Positions 16,388-25,600 of a stretch of 64,000 nucleotides of DNA are shown here, piece after piece (position 1 is the stretch's first letter; the number at the start of each line of letters is the position of its first letter). A program made the translations under genes and the position numbers. This stretch comes from Paenibacillus cellulositrophicus (GTDB lineage: Bacteria > Bacillota > Bacilli > Paenibacillales > Paenibacillaceae), in assembly GCF_009363095.1 (NCBI RefSeq), contig NZ_CP045296.1, positions 682,001 to 746,000 of the forward strand, given 5' to 3'. A model generated the notes under the pieces. It saw only the letters and a program-made list of their open reading frames with translations, searched no databases and had not been told where the DNA came from.

Positions 16388-17896
16388 ATGAAGAAAAAGT
16401 GGTTTGGCGTGCTGGCGTTTATCCTGCTGGCAGCGACCGTCCTTGCCGGATGCGGCGGTGGAAAAAGCGCGGACGGCGGCGGAGAATCGGCCGGATCAAC
16501 GGATGTGAAGAACGAGAGCGGATTGAAACCCGTCGAGCTGACCTGGTATTATCCGCTGTCCCAGCTCCAGCCCGATCAGCAGAAGGTGCAGGACGAAGTC
16601 AACAAAATCGTCAAAGAAAAAATCAACGCTACCGTCAAGCTGATGCCGGTCTCTATCGGCGACTACGTGCAAAAAATGAACACCGTGCTTGCAGCAGGCG
16701 AGAAGTTCGACATTCTCTGGACCGGCTACATGCTGAAGCCGGAGGAGCTGGTACGTAAAGGAGCCATACAGCCGCTTGACGATCTACTGAATCAATACGC
16801 GCCGGAGCTGAAATCCGATGTGCCGCAGGTGATGTGGGACGGCCTGTCCGTCGACGACAAGATTTACGGCATCCCCAACCAGCAGATCAACGGTTCCCGC
16901 TATGGATTTATCGTGCTGAAGGAGCTTGCCGACAAGTATAAACTGGACACCACGAAGATTAAAAAGATTGAGGATATTGAACCGTTCCTGAAGCAGATCA
17001 AGGACAACGAACCGGATATGATCCCGTTCGGTATTTTCGGCACCGATTTCATCAATCCACAGGTGCATGACGACAAATATTGGATCGTACCGGGGCTTGA
17101 TGACCACTTCTACATCAAGAAGGATGACCCGACCTATACGCTTCAACGTTATCCGGAAGAAGAGCTGAACAATTTCCGCCTGGCCAGCAAATGGTACAAG
17201 GAAGGTTACATTTACAAGGATGCGGCGACCGTGAAATCGGGTGACTTCAAAGGCAAGATCGCGGTGGATTACCATATCGTCCTGAAACCGGGCGTCGAAG
17301 CTGAAGTCAAAGCGAGAAACGGCGGACACGACGTGGTCATCATCCCGCTCAGCAACTGGTTCTCCAACGGTTATTCGGCGACCACCAACCAATCGATCAG
17401 CCGCACTTCGCCGAATCCGGACCGGGCAATGATGCTGCTGAATCTCGTGAACACCGACAAGGAGCTGTACAATCTGCTCTGCAACGGCCTGGAAGGCGTT
17501 CATTACGAGAAGCAGTCCGGCGAATACATTAGCGCACTCCCGGATTCCCGATATAAACCGAATATGGACTGGGTGTTCGGCAGCGTATTCAATTCTTATC
17601 TGAAGGAAGGCCAGCCGGAGAACGTCTGGGAGGAAACGAAGAAGATCAACGAAACAGCCGAAATCAATCCGGTCGGGGCGTTCAAATTCAATTCGGAGCC
17701 CGTCAGCACCGAGATCGCCAACCTGAACGCGGTATGGGGCGAATACAAACGCGGACTTGTGACCGGGACGCTTGATTTTGACGAAACTTGGCCGGTGCTC
17801 TACGGCAAGCTAAAGGAAGCGGGCGAGGATAAGTATGTGGAGGAGGTGAAGAAGCAGTTTGAACAATTCCTGAAAGACAAGGGGTTGAAAAAGTAA
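16388..17896 (+). CDS. Solute-binding lipoprotein (LplA-like, DUF3502-type)
   Basis: 502 residues. A lipoprotein signal peptide ends in LAGC with the lipidated Cys22. The remainder is a bacterial type-1 (sugar) solute-binding fold: ELTWYYPLSQ near the start, LAAGEKFDILWTG and RKGAIQPLDDLLNQYAPELK in the first lobe, and a C-terminal segment (FDETWPVLYGKLKEAGEDKYVEEVKKQFEQF) of the DUF3502 kind. It would capture oligosaccharides at the outer face of the membrane and hand them to the two permeases just upstream. An AACAGGAGG site precedes the ATG. Confidence 0.92.
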   Translation: MKKKWFGVLAFILLAATVLAGCGGGKSADGGGESAGSTDVKNESGLKPVELTWYYPLSQLQPDQQKVQDEVNKIVKEKINATVKLMPVSIGDYVQKMNTVLAAGEKFDILWTGYMLKPEELVRKGAIQPLDDLLNQYAPELKSDVPQVMWDGLSVDDKIYGIPNQQINGSRYGFIVLKELADKYKLDTTKIKKIEDIEPFLKQIKDNEPDMIPFGIFGTDFINPQVHDDKYWIVPGLDDHFYIKKDDPTYTLQRYPEEELNNFRLASKWYKEGYIYKDAATVKSGDFKGKIAVDYHIVLKPGVEAEVKARNGGHDVVIIPLSNWFSNGYSATTNQSISRTSPNPDRAMMLLNLVNTDKELYNLLCNGLEGVHYEKQSGEYISALPDSRYKPNMDWVFGSVFNSYLKEGQPENVWEETKKINETAEINPVGAFKFNSEPVSTEIANLNAVWGEYKRGLVTGTLDFDETWPVLYGKLKEAGEDKYVEEVKKQFEQFLKDKGLKK

Positions 17897-18032
17897 GAAG
17901 AATATTGAAAAGCAGAGAAGCGCAAGCGGCGCACGGATAACGGGGAGAAACCTGCTGTCATGGGCGGCTTCAATGGAAGCATACAACGGGACCGGAGCCG
18001 GCCCTAATCCATGCTGAAAGGAAAGAGAAGCC

Positions 18033-21000
18033 ATGGCAAAAAAACGGTTGCTCGCGGTTCTCGCGGCCATCGTGCTGATCACGTTCACCCCGTCTCCGCC
18101 GCCAGCTGCAGCGGATGAAGCCGTCGCCAAACCAACGGGAAAATCGCTATATGTAGCCACCAATGGCAGCGACACAAATAATGGATCCAAGAACCACCCG
18201 TTTAAAACGCTGGAGAAGGCAAGGGATGCCATCCGGAAGCTGAAAGCGAAAGATGGCCTGCCCGCCGGCGGCGTGACGGTGTATCTGCGTGAAGGGCGGT
18301 ACGAACGATCAGGCAGCTTTGATTTGAACGAGCAGGACTCCGGCGAAGCCGGGAAGCCGATTAAGTATACGGCTTATCCAGGCGAAAAGGTGATCTTGTC
18401 CGGATCGAAACGCATTGAAAGATCCGCCTTTACACCGGTCACCGATCAAGCGATTCTTAACCGGATCATCAGTCCCGAGGCGAGACAAAAAGTGCTGGTG
18501 GCCGACTTGGCAGGCCAGGGGATTACCGATTACGGCGAGCAAAGCCGCCACGGCTACTATCTTGCCAACGATCTGAGCAAAGTTCCGCCGATGGAGCTGT
18601 ACATCAACGGGCAGGGAATGACCTTGGCGAGATGGCCGAACCAAGGGACGGTACAGATGGATGAAATCATCGATCCAGGTCCGACGCGGAAAGATCCGAA
18701 CGGGGAGGTACATACGCGCGGAGGAACCTTTTCCTATTCGTATGACCGGCCTCAGTACTGGACCCAGGCGGACGATATTTGGCTGGACGGTATATTCGGC
18801 TACAGCTGGGAATGGTCCTACAACAAAATCGCCTCCATTGACACAGCCGCCAAAACCATCACCCTCCGCTACGGAGAGATGAGCGGCCTGCTCAAAAACT
18901 GGTATCCGGATTTTCATTTTGCGCAAAACCTGCTGGAAGAAATCGATATGCCGGGCGAATATTACATCGACCGCCAGGCGGGAAAGCTGTACTTTTTTCC
19001 GAACGCCGAATTTACAGCGGCGAATCCGACGATCGAGGTTACGATGCTGAAAACGCCGATGATCAATGCGCTGAACGCTTCGTACATCGACTTTTCCGAG
19101 CTGGTCATGGAAGATGGACGCGACTCGGCAGCGGTTATTATGGGCGGCAGCCACGTGCGTATTCTGAACAGCGAAATCCGCAACTTCACGAACAGCGGCG
19201 TGCTGGTCAATACGCAAAGCCGGTTCTACTACAATGATTTTCAGGGCGTGCCGGGAACGGATCATGCCATCGTTAGCACGCATATCCACCATATCGGCGG
19301 GACCGCGGTCACGCTGACGGGCGGCGACAAAACGACCCTGCAGCCGGGAAACAATGTCGTTGAAAATTCGCACATTCATGATTTTGCTTATTACCATAAA
19401 GCTTACAATCCGGGCGTTCTTCTCTCCGGGGTCGGCAACCGTATGGCGCATAACGAGCTGCATGACGCGCCTCATCCCGGCGTGCTGATCTTCGGCAACG
19501 ACCATGTCGTAGAGTACAACAACATTTACGATGTGTGCAAAACCTTCTCGGATCTCGGGGCTATATACATGAACGCGGGCGAAACACCGCAGCAGCGGGG
19601 TACCGTCATCCGCAGAAATTATTTTCACAATATTGGGGAAAGCAAGGCCGGCGTGGAGGGCGTCTATCCCGACAACTTCACTATGGGGCTTCAGATCGAC
19701 GAAAACATTTTCTACAAAATGGGCAACTCGGCGATCAAGAACAACGGCGGCGCACATATTTTGTCCCGGAACAATATTTTCGTAGACAGTAAAGTTCCGT
19801 ATGATTACGCGGACATCTACCTTGGGGATCAGCCGGACAATCAAATCCCGAAAAACTACATGCCAAAATGGCAGGCGCTGTTCGCCGCCAACAACGATTT
19901 TGTAGGCACGCCTTATTTGACCAAATATCCAGAGCTGGCCACCTTCTTTACAGAAAACCGTTATTATCCCGATACGAACACGTTCCAGGGCAATGTCATC
20001 TACAACCCGACCATTCCACGCAGCACGACGACCAATGCCAACGGAGCGTATGACAAATTCGGGCTGGTTCAGTATGCCAATAACTTCGTTACGACGGAGG
20101 ATCCGGGCTTTGTGGATCTGGCGAACGGAGATTTGTCCCTGCGGCAGGATGCGGCTGTATTCAGCGCCATACCCGGCTTTCCCAACATCCCGTTTGGAGA
20201 AATCGGCATTAACGGCAGAGCCGGCACCAGCACAGGTCAGGACAGTCATCCTGTCCAGGGGGTTGCCGTGTACAACGACGATGTGACGGTTGACCGCTGG
20301 AAAACGGTCAAACTGCAAACCGCGGTTCTGCCGTGGAACGCAGATCATCCGGCACTGTCTTTCACATCCGCCGATCCGGAAATCGCCACGGTCGATAACG
20401 CCGGCATTATTACCGGACAGTCTGTCGGCCAAACCGAGATCACTGTAGCATCTGTGGAAATTCCGCAGCTGACAGCATCAGTGAAAGTAACTGTTGAAGC
20501 CGGCGACGGCATTATGGACTACACCGATTTCGAATCCGGTGCAAATGGATGGCCGGTGGATGCTAACCGGAGCATCGTTAAAGTGGATGAAAACCGCTGG
20601 TACAAGTTACTTAACGGCGCATCCGCGCTGAGCAGCAAAAAGTTCTCCGATTATGAGCTGACCTTCAAGCTGAAGACGCCAGCGACCATCGGCGAAAACG
20701 CCACGCTGTATATTTTCGACCGCCAGGCGGGTAGCGGTTCTAGCCGTATCGGATATAAAACCCGGGCGGACGGAACATCGTCATGGCTGCTGTATAACTC
20801 AGCGTGGTCCGTGCTGAAGGAAGTCAAGATGCCTGAGCATGATTTGAAGCCGGGCACGGAATATGCCTTCAGAATGCTCGTCAAGGACGGCGACATCAGT
20901 GTGTACGTGAACGGCGGGTTCCGGCTGAAAGGCACCGATCCGGGCCATAACGCAGAGGGTCAAGTCGGGTTCTACGTTAACAACGTCAGCGACATGATGT

Positions 21001-21809
21001 TCGATGACATCCAGTTCAAGGCGCTGACTACCGATCTGGCTGGCATGATCCCGGCGGATAACCAGATTCGGCTGGCTGCCGGAGAGAGCAAGCAGCTCCA
21101 GCTGACATTTGATCCCGCGGATACGCCGGATACGGCTGTGACCTGGCAATCCGCGAATCCTGCGGTGGCCGAAGTGAACGACATGGGTGTCGTGAGCGCC
21201 GTGTACGAAGGCGAAACGGTCATCACGGCCGTATCCAAGGTAAACCCGCTGATCAAGGCGGACATCGCGGTCAACGTCTCGAACGTCATGCATGAGACCG
21301 ATTTTGAAACCGGAGGAAACGGCTGGCCTGTCGATCCCAATCGCAGCATTGCAGCCGATCCGGACGGGAACCGCCGCTATAAAATCTTAAACGGCGCCAC
21401 CGGCCTGCTCGACCGAAACTTCTTGTCCTACCAGCTTGAATTCAAGCTGAAAACGCCTGCGGTTATGCCAAATGACGGCGTGCTGTACATTTTTGACCGC
21501 CAGGACGCCACTGCATCGACGCGAATCGGCTACAAAACAAGAGCCGACGGCACGTCGGCATGGATGCTGTACGACACCGCCTGGCAGAAGATCAAGGAAG
21601 AGACGCTGCCCGCGCAAGACCTGCAGCCGGATACGGAATATGACGTCAAGGCGGTCGTCAAAGACGGCGACATCCAGCTCTATGTGAACGGGGAGTTGAA
21701 ACTGTCCGGCACCGATCCGGGACATAAACCTTCCGGCAAAGTCGGTTTCTATGTGAGCGGATTCGATTACATGCTGTTCGACGACATTCGTTTCTCGGTA
21801 GTGCCTTAA
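18033..21809 (+). CDS. Large secreted beta-helix protein, GH141-like, with duplicated Big_2 and lectin-like modules
   Basis: 1258 residues. A signal peptide (about 1-28) is followed by a start typical of GH141-like and related beta-helix enzymes: LYVATNGSDTNNG, then FKTLEKARDAIRKLK and YLREGRYERSGSFDL. Residues 100-720 are rich in short repeats with stacked Asn (HVRILNSEIRNFTNSGV, ENSHIHDF, EYNNIYDV), fitting a right-handed parallel beta-helix. A tandem pair follows: Big_2 (about 745-830), a 170-residue lectin-like beta domain (about 830-1000), a second Big_2 (about 1005-1090) and a second lectin-like copy (about 1090-1258). Known GH141 members include a fucosidase and a xylanase; lyase activity cannot be excluded. 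It lies 136 bp after the binding-protein gene in the same operon. Confidence 0.82.
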   Translation: MAKKRLLAVLAAIVLITFTPSPPPAAADEAVAKPTGKSLYVATNGSDTNNGSKNHPFKTLEKARDAIRKLKAKDGLPAGGVTVYLREGRYERSGSFDLNEQDSGEAGKPIKYTAYPGEKVILSGSKRIERSAFTPVTDQAILNRIISPEARQKVLVADLAGQGITDYGEQSRHGYYLANDLSKVPPMELYINGQGMTLARWPNQGTVQMDEIIDPGPTRKDPNGEVHTRGGTFSYSYDRPQYWTQADDIWLDGIFGYSWEWSYNKIASIDTAAKTITLRYGEMSGLLKNWYPDFHFAQNLLEEIDMPGEYYIDRQAGKLYFFPNAEFTAANPTIEVTMLKTPMINALNASYIDFSELVMEDGRDSAAVIMGGSHVRILNSEIRNFTNSGVLVNTQSRFYYNDFQGVPGTDHAIVSTHIHHIGGTAVTLTGGDKTTLQPGNNVVENSHIHDFAYYHKAYNPGVLLSGVGNRMAHNELHDAPHPGVLIFGNDHVVEYNNIYDVCKTFSDLGAIYMNAGETPQQRGTVIRRNYFHNIGESKAGVEGVYPDNFTMGLQIDENIFYKMGNSAIKNNGGAHILSRNNIFVDSKVPYDYADIYLGDQPDNQIPKNYMPKWQALFAANNDFVGTPYLTKYPELATFFTENRYYPDTNTFQGNVIYNPTIPRSTTTNANGAYDKFGLVQYANNFVTTEDPGFVDLANGDLSLRQDAAVFSAIPGFPNIPFGEIGINGRAGTSTGQDSHPVQGVAVYNDDVTVDRWKTVKLQTAVLPWNADHPALSFTSADPEIATVDNAGIITGQSVGQTEITVASVEIPQLTASVKVTVEAGDGIMDYTDFESGANGWPVDANRSIVKVDENRWYKLLNGASALSSKKFSDYELTFKLKTPATIGENATLYIFDRQAGSGSSRIGYKTRADGTSSWLLYNSAWSVLKEVKMPEHDLKPGTEYAFRMLVKDGDISVYVNGGFRLKGTDPGHNAEGQVGFYVNNVSDMMFDDIQFKALTTDLAGMIPADNQIRLAAGESKQLQLTFDPADTPDTAVTWQSANPAVAEVNDMGVVSAVYEGETVITAVSKVNPLIKADIAVNVSNVMHETDFETGGNGWPVDPNRSIAADPDGNRRYKILNGATGLLDRNFLSYQLEFKLKTPAVMPNDGVLYIFDRQDATASTRIGYKTRADGTSAWMLYDTAWQKIKEETLPAQDLQPDTEYDVKAVVKDGDIQLYVNGELKLSGTDPGHKPSGKVGFYVSGFDYMLFDDIRFSVVP
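20514..21806 (+). repeat. Intragenic tandem module duplication
   Basis: The lectin-like modules coded at about 20514-21026 and 21288-21806 share the same line of motifs (DFE.G.NGWPVD.NRSI, then LYIFDRQ, IGYKTRADGTS and GTDPGH). A Big_2 module precedes each, so the unit duplicated is Big_2 plus lectin-like domain. Confidence 0.75.
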
Positions 21810-21837
21810 AGCTTACTGGTGTTTAAGGGTTTCTTCG

Positions 21838-21869
21838 GCGCTCTCTCCCTGCATGGAGGGGGCGCTTTT
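21838..21869 (+). terminator. Terminator inside the carbohydrate operon
   Basis: Arms 21838-21848 and 21855-21865 pair over 11 bases (three G-U), with loop CTGCAT and four T residues. Only 55 bp separate it from the next ATG, and no promoter is obvious there, so it may let part of the transcripts through. Confidence 0.65.
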
Positions 21870-21924
21870 ACAATTCCAGGTCCGGTGCATGGCAAAACCA
21901 AAAACCACCTCAAGGAGGGACAAC

Positions 21925-22605
21925 ATGATTCGATGTTTATTTCGAGCCGTCTGGAACGGAGAAGGCAGTCCGCGCTCTTTTTTTCGAGTCCAGGAAAGAG
22001 AGCATTCGCTTGCCGATGCGATGGAGTGGCTTCAGGTCGCCAATCTAAGCCTGTTTGCCGATCAAGAACAGCTGTTTCTATATTATGAATGTATGGACAC
22101 GCCGGTTCTCCCGGAAAGCTTGCTGGCTGAAACCGGAGAGCGGCTGGCTGAATGGCCGGGAGGCGCATCGGGAAGACGTTGGGTACCGATGACTGATATT
22201 TTTCATTACCAGCACCCTGTGTCGAATTCGCAGTGGACCCGTGTCCATAAGGAACGCACCCCTTACGGAAGAATCGCTCTGCTAAAACCGGAGCAAACGG
22301 CAAGCTATATATATTATCACTACCAATACCAGGAGGAAAAGCCGGGGGACGGCGATAAGTACGGCATGATCGGCATGCACGAGAACGTTTTGTTCTTCTA
22401 TTCGGAGCTGCCGGAGACGATCACGCCCGTGCTCTATGAGGGCCGATTAAAAACGTCGTTGAAGCCTGAAAACTGGGCCGAGGTGATGGAGCCCCATTTT
22501 ATGAAGTGGGAGGGGGCTCCTGACGGGCAGGACATTTGGCGCAAGCTGATGCTTGTGCTAGAAGTGCGCTGCCCGGCCGAAAGAAGGGGTGCACAACATG
22601 CGTAA
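21925..22605 (+). CDS. Unknown protein in the carbohydrate operon
   Basis: 226 residues from the ATG at 21925, chosen for the CAAGGAGGGA site. No signal peptide or membrane helix. It looks like a soluble mixed alpha/beta protein, rich in aromatic and charged residues (MEWLQVANLSLFADQEQLFLYYECMD, then IYYHYQYQEEKPGDGDKYGMIG). I do not recognise the family with certainty. Its last 8 bases overlap the GH2 gene, so the two are translationally coupled and the protein probably serves the same sugar pathway. Confidence 0.75.
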   Translation: MIRCLFRAVWNGEGSPRSFFRVQEREHSLADAMEWLQVANLSLFADQEQLFLYYECMDTPVLPESLLAETGERLAEWPGGASGRRWVPMTDIFHYQHPVSNSQWTRVHKERTPYGRIALLKPEQTASYIYYHYQYQEEKPGDGDKYGMIGMHENVLFFYSELPETITPVLYEGRLKTSLKPENWAEVMEPHFMKWEGAPDGQDIWRKLMLVLEVRCPAERRGAQHA

Positions 22606-25600
22606 CTCGCTATGTCTGAACGGAGAGTGGGATTTCATGCCGCTGTACGATCAGCCCCAATCCCGCAAGCTACCGGAGAACATCGTATACGATCAGCACA
22701 AAGTTCAGGTCCCATCCAGCTGGAGGAGGACCTACAAGCAGGGCACCGGCCGGTCGTTCGGGTACATTCCCGAATACGGATATGTTCCGATGGACCTGTA
22801 CGATTATCCGAAGGAATGGGACACCGCCGAGGCGGGTGTGCTGCACCGGAGCTTCCGGCTTCCGGACCACATGGCAGGCCAGCGGATTGTGCTGCGCCTG
22901 GACGGCATTATGCAGAAGGCCGTTATCTATTTGGACCGGGAGGAAATCGCCGTATGGGAAGACGGCTACCTGCCGCTCAGGCTGGATATTACGTCCCGGG
23001 TGCAGGCGGATCATGAGCACCACCTGCACGTCGTTTGCGGGAGCTTTGACCGCGTGACCCTTCCGTCCGGATCGCAAAAAGTGACCGGCCTTACCGGTTC
23101 CTGGTTCGGCACCGTTTGCCGCGGCATTTGGCAGGATGTTTACTTGGAGAGCTATCCGGAATTATCTCTGGAAGACGTCACTATCCGAACGTCTGTCCGG
23201 GATGGGAAACTGGAGGTGCATGCGATTGCCGGAGGAGCTTCCACCGAGATAGAGCACAATTCGCGAGAGATGGAGCAGAATACGGTTCAGGTCAGGCTTG
23301 TCGTACGGGAGCTTGGCGTGTTGAGCGGGAATGAGCATCATGTGGAGCATGCCCAAGCATCCGCGACTCATCCGGATCCAAACACGGTTCTTGCAGCGAG
23401 TGCAGCGGCCGTTCCTGTTGACGTTGCCGTTATTCAGCTGCCAAGGCTGTGCGAAAACGAGCGGGACGGGACGGCATACCGCGCCTCCTTCAATCTGGAA
23501 TGGCCGGAAGCACACTGGTGGAGTCCGGATTCGCCGTTCCTCTATCGGGCGGAGCTTGAGCTGCTGGCGAATGAGCGGGTCATCGACCGCCGTCATATTA
23601 CGTTCGGGTTCCGGGAGTTTTGGTGCGAAGGACCCCAGTTTGTCCTGAACGGCATTCCGATCAATCTGCGCGGAGATTCCTGGCATTTTCAAGGTGGGGT
23701 GCAGCAGGCGGAAGCCTACATCCGGAACTGGTACCGGATGTGCCGCTCCGTCGGCGTGAACAGCATCCGGCTGCATGCCGAGCCGTACCCTGAGGACTAC
23801 GTGCGCATCGCCGATGAAGAAGGCATGCTCATCGTGAATGAAACCGCGATATACGGCTCGGGCAAATCGATGCAGGCCGACCATCCGGCTTACCTGGAAA
23901 ACTGCCGGAACCATGTCCGCCGCCTTGTGCAGCGGGACAAAAACCATCCGTCCGTCATCCTGTGGAGCGTACAGAATGAGATGCGCTGGGTCGACGGGCG
24001 CGACGGTTTCAAAACGCATATTCCCGGCCTGATGGCTGCCATCCGCGAGCTGGATCCGACGCGGCCGATTCTTGCTGAAGGAGACAACCGTCTTCTGTCG
24101 AAAGAAGATACGGAGGTGGAGAGCCGCCATTACAATATCGACGGCACGATCAGCCAGTGGGACCGTGACGTTCCGCTGACGTTCGGCGAGCATGGCGGGT
24201 GGTGGTACATCTGCCCGCAGAACAGCAGTATGTATGTCGGACTGAGAGCCTACTGCGGGACAGATGAGAGCACGGCCGGACTTGCCGAGAAGGAGCGGCT
24301 GTTTGTGGAATACGCCCGTCGCCTGGGCGTATCCGGCATTTCGACTTTCAACTTTGCGCATTATTTCATGCGGGCTATGCCTGACCGCGACGTGATTTTA
24401 CCGCCAACCGGTCCCGGTGAGCTTTGCCAGCCCGGCGTCAAGCCGAAGCGGATCCCCGCCTATTCACTGACCTTGAACAACGGTCTGCTGCCTGAAGAGT
24501 ATCCGGCTTATTCACCAAATCCGGCCTTTGCCATCATGGCCAGAGCATTCAAGCCGGCCACCATCATCGCGGCCGAATACAACCGCTGTTTTTACGATGA
24601 TGCGCCGGTTCACCGCAGCTTCGACGTGTACAATGATACGCTTGCCGCGCAGGACGTCCGGGTGGAATGCAAGATCAGGCAGGGAGGGAAGCTGGTTCAC
24701 GAGCAAAGCTTTGACTTCCGCCAAGCTCCGGCTGAGCACCAAATCATCTCGCTGCAATGGACCCCGGAATCTGTGGATGCAGAAGAACGGGCTGAGCTGA
24801 CCGCGCAACTGATGCATGACGGGCAGCTTATGGATGAGCTGCGTATCGAATACAGACTGGTTTCCGCCCGGCTGCGCAGCGGAGCGGTGGAAGTCGGCCG
24901 GGAAGCATTCTTTTGGGGTCCGTCCTGCGAATATGACATGATCTGCAGGATGATCCCTGAATGCGCAGCAATAGAGCGGGAAAGCTTGGCCAGACTGTCG
25001 GCCGACAGCCTACTCATCATCGGCACCTATGCCGAGGATGCGGACGGCGGGCTGGAGGCGCAGCTGAAGGCATTCGTGGAACGCGGCGGCCGTCTCATTC
25101 TGCTGGAGCAAAACCAGCTGTCGCTCGGGAAGCTGACGCTGTCACGGAGGCCTTTCATCCGTGCCCATGCTGGCAGCTACAGCCATCCGGTTCTGAAGGG
25201 AATCGGCGACGAGGATTTAATGTTCTGGCATGAGGAGCTGCGGGAAGAAGGACCGCTGCCGATCATCCATGCGGCCTTTGAAAAGCCGGTCACCGGCGAC
25301 TTTACGCTGCTGCTCGAATGCGGTGCAGGCGATTTCGGAGACGGTGGAGACTTGTGGTCACCGCTGCTGGAATACCGCAGCGGCACAGGCATGTTTATCG
25401 CGAGCCAGCTCGATCTGATGGCGAACGTCGCGCGCGTTCCGCAAGCCTGCCTGCTGCTGCGGAACCTGATCGCCTACGCCGGGCGCGCCGATGACGCGGG
25501 CGCAGGCGAAACCGCCCGCACGGCCGCGCTGGTACGCGCCGGCGGAGCGGCCGCAGCTTTCCTCGACAAGCTGCGGCTGAACTACACGGCGCTTGGCGAA

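Noticed and set aside
18309..20432. Long open frame (about 707 codons) on the minus strand opposite the beta-helix gene
   Set aside because: It has no family-like motifs and no ribosome site, and lies wholly opposite a gene with clear domain structure. GC-rich codon bias on the plus strand explains the lack of stops.
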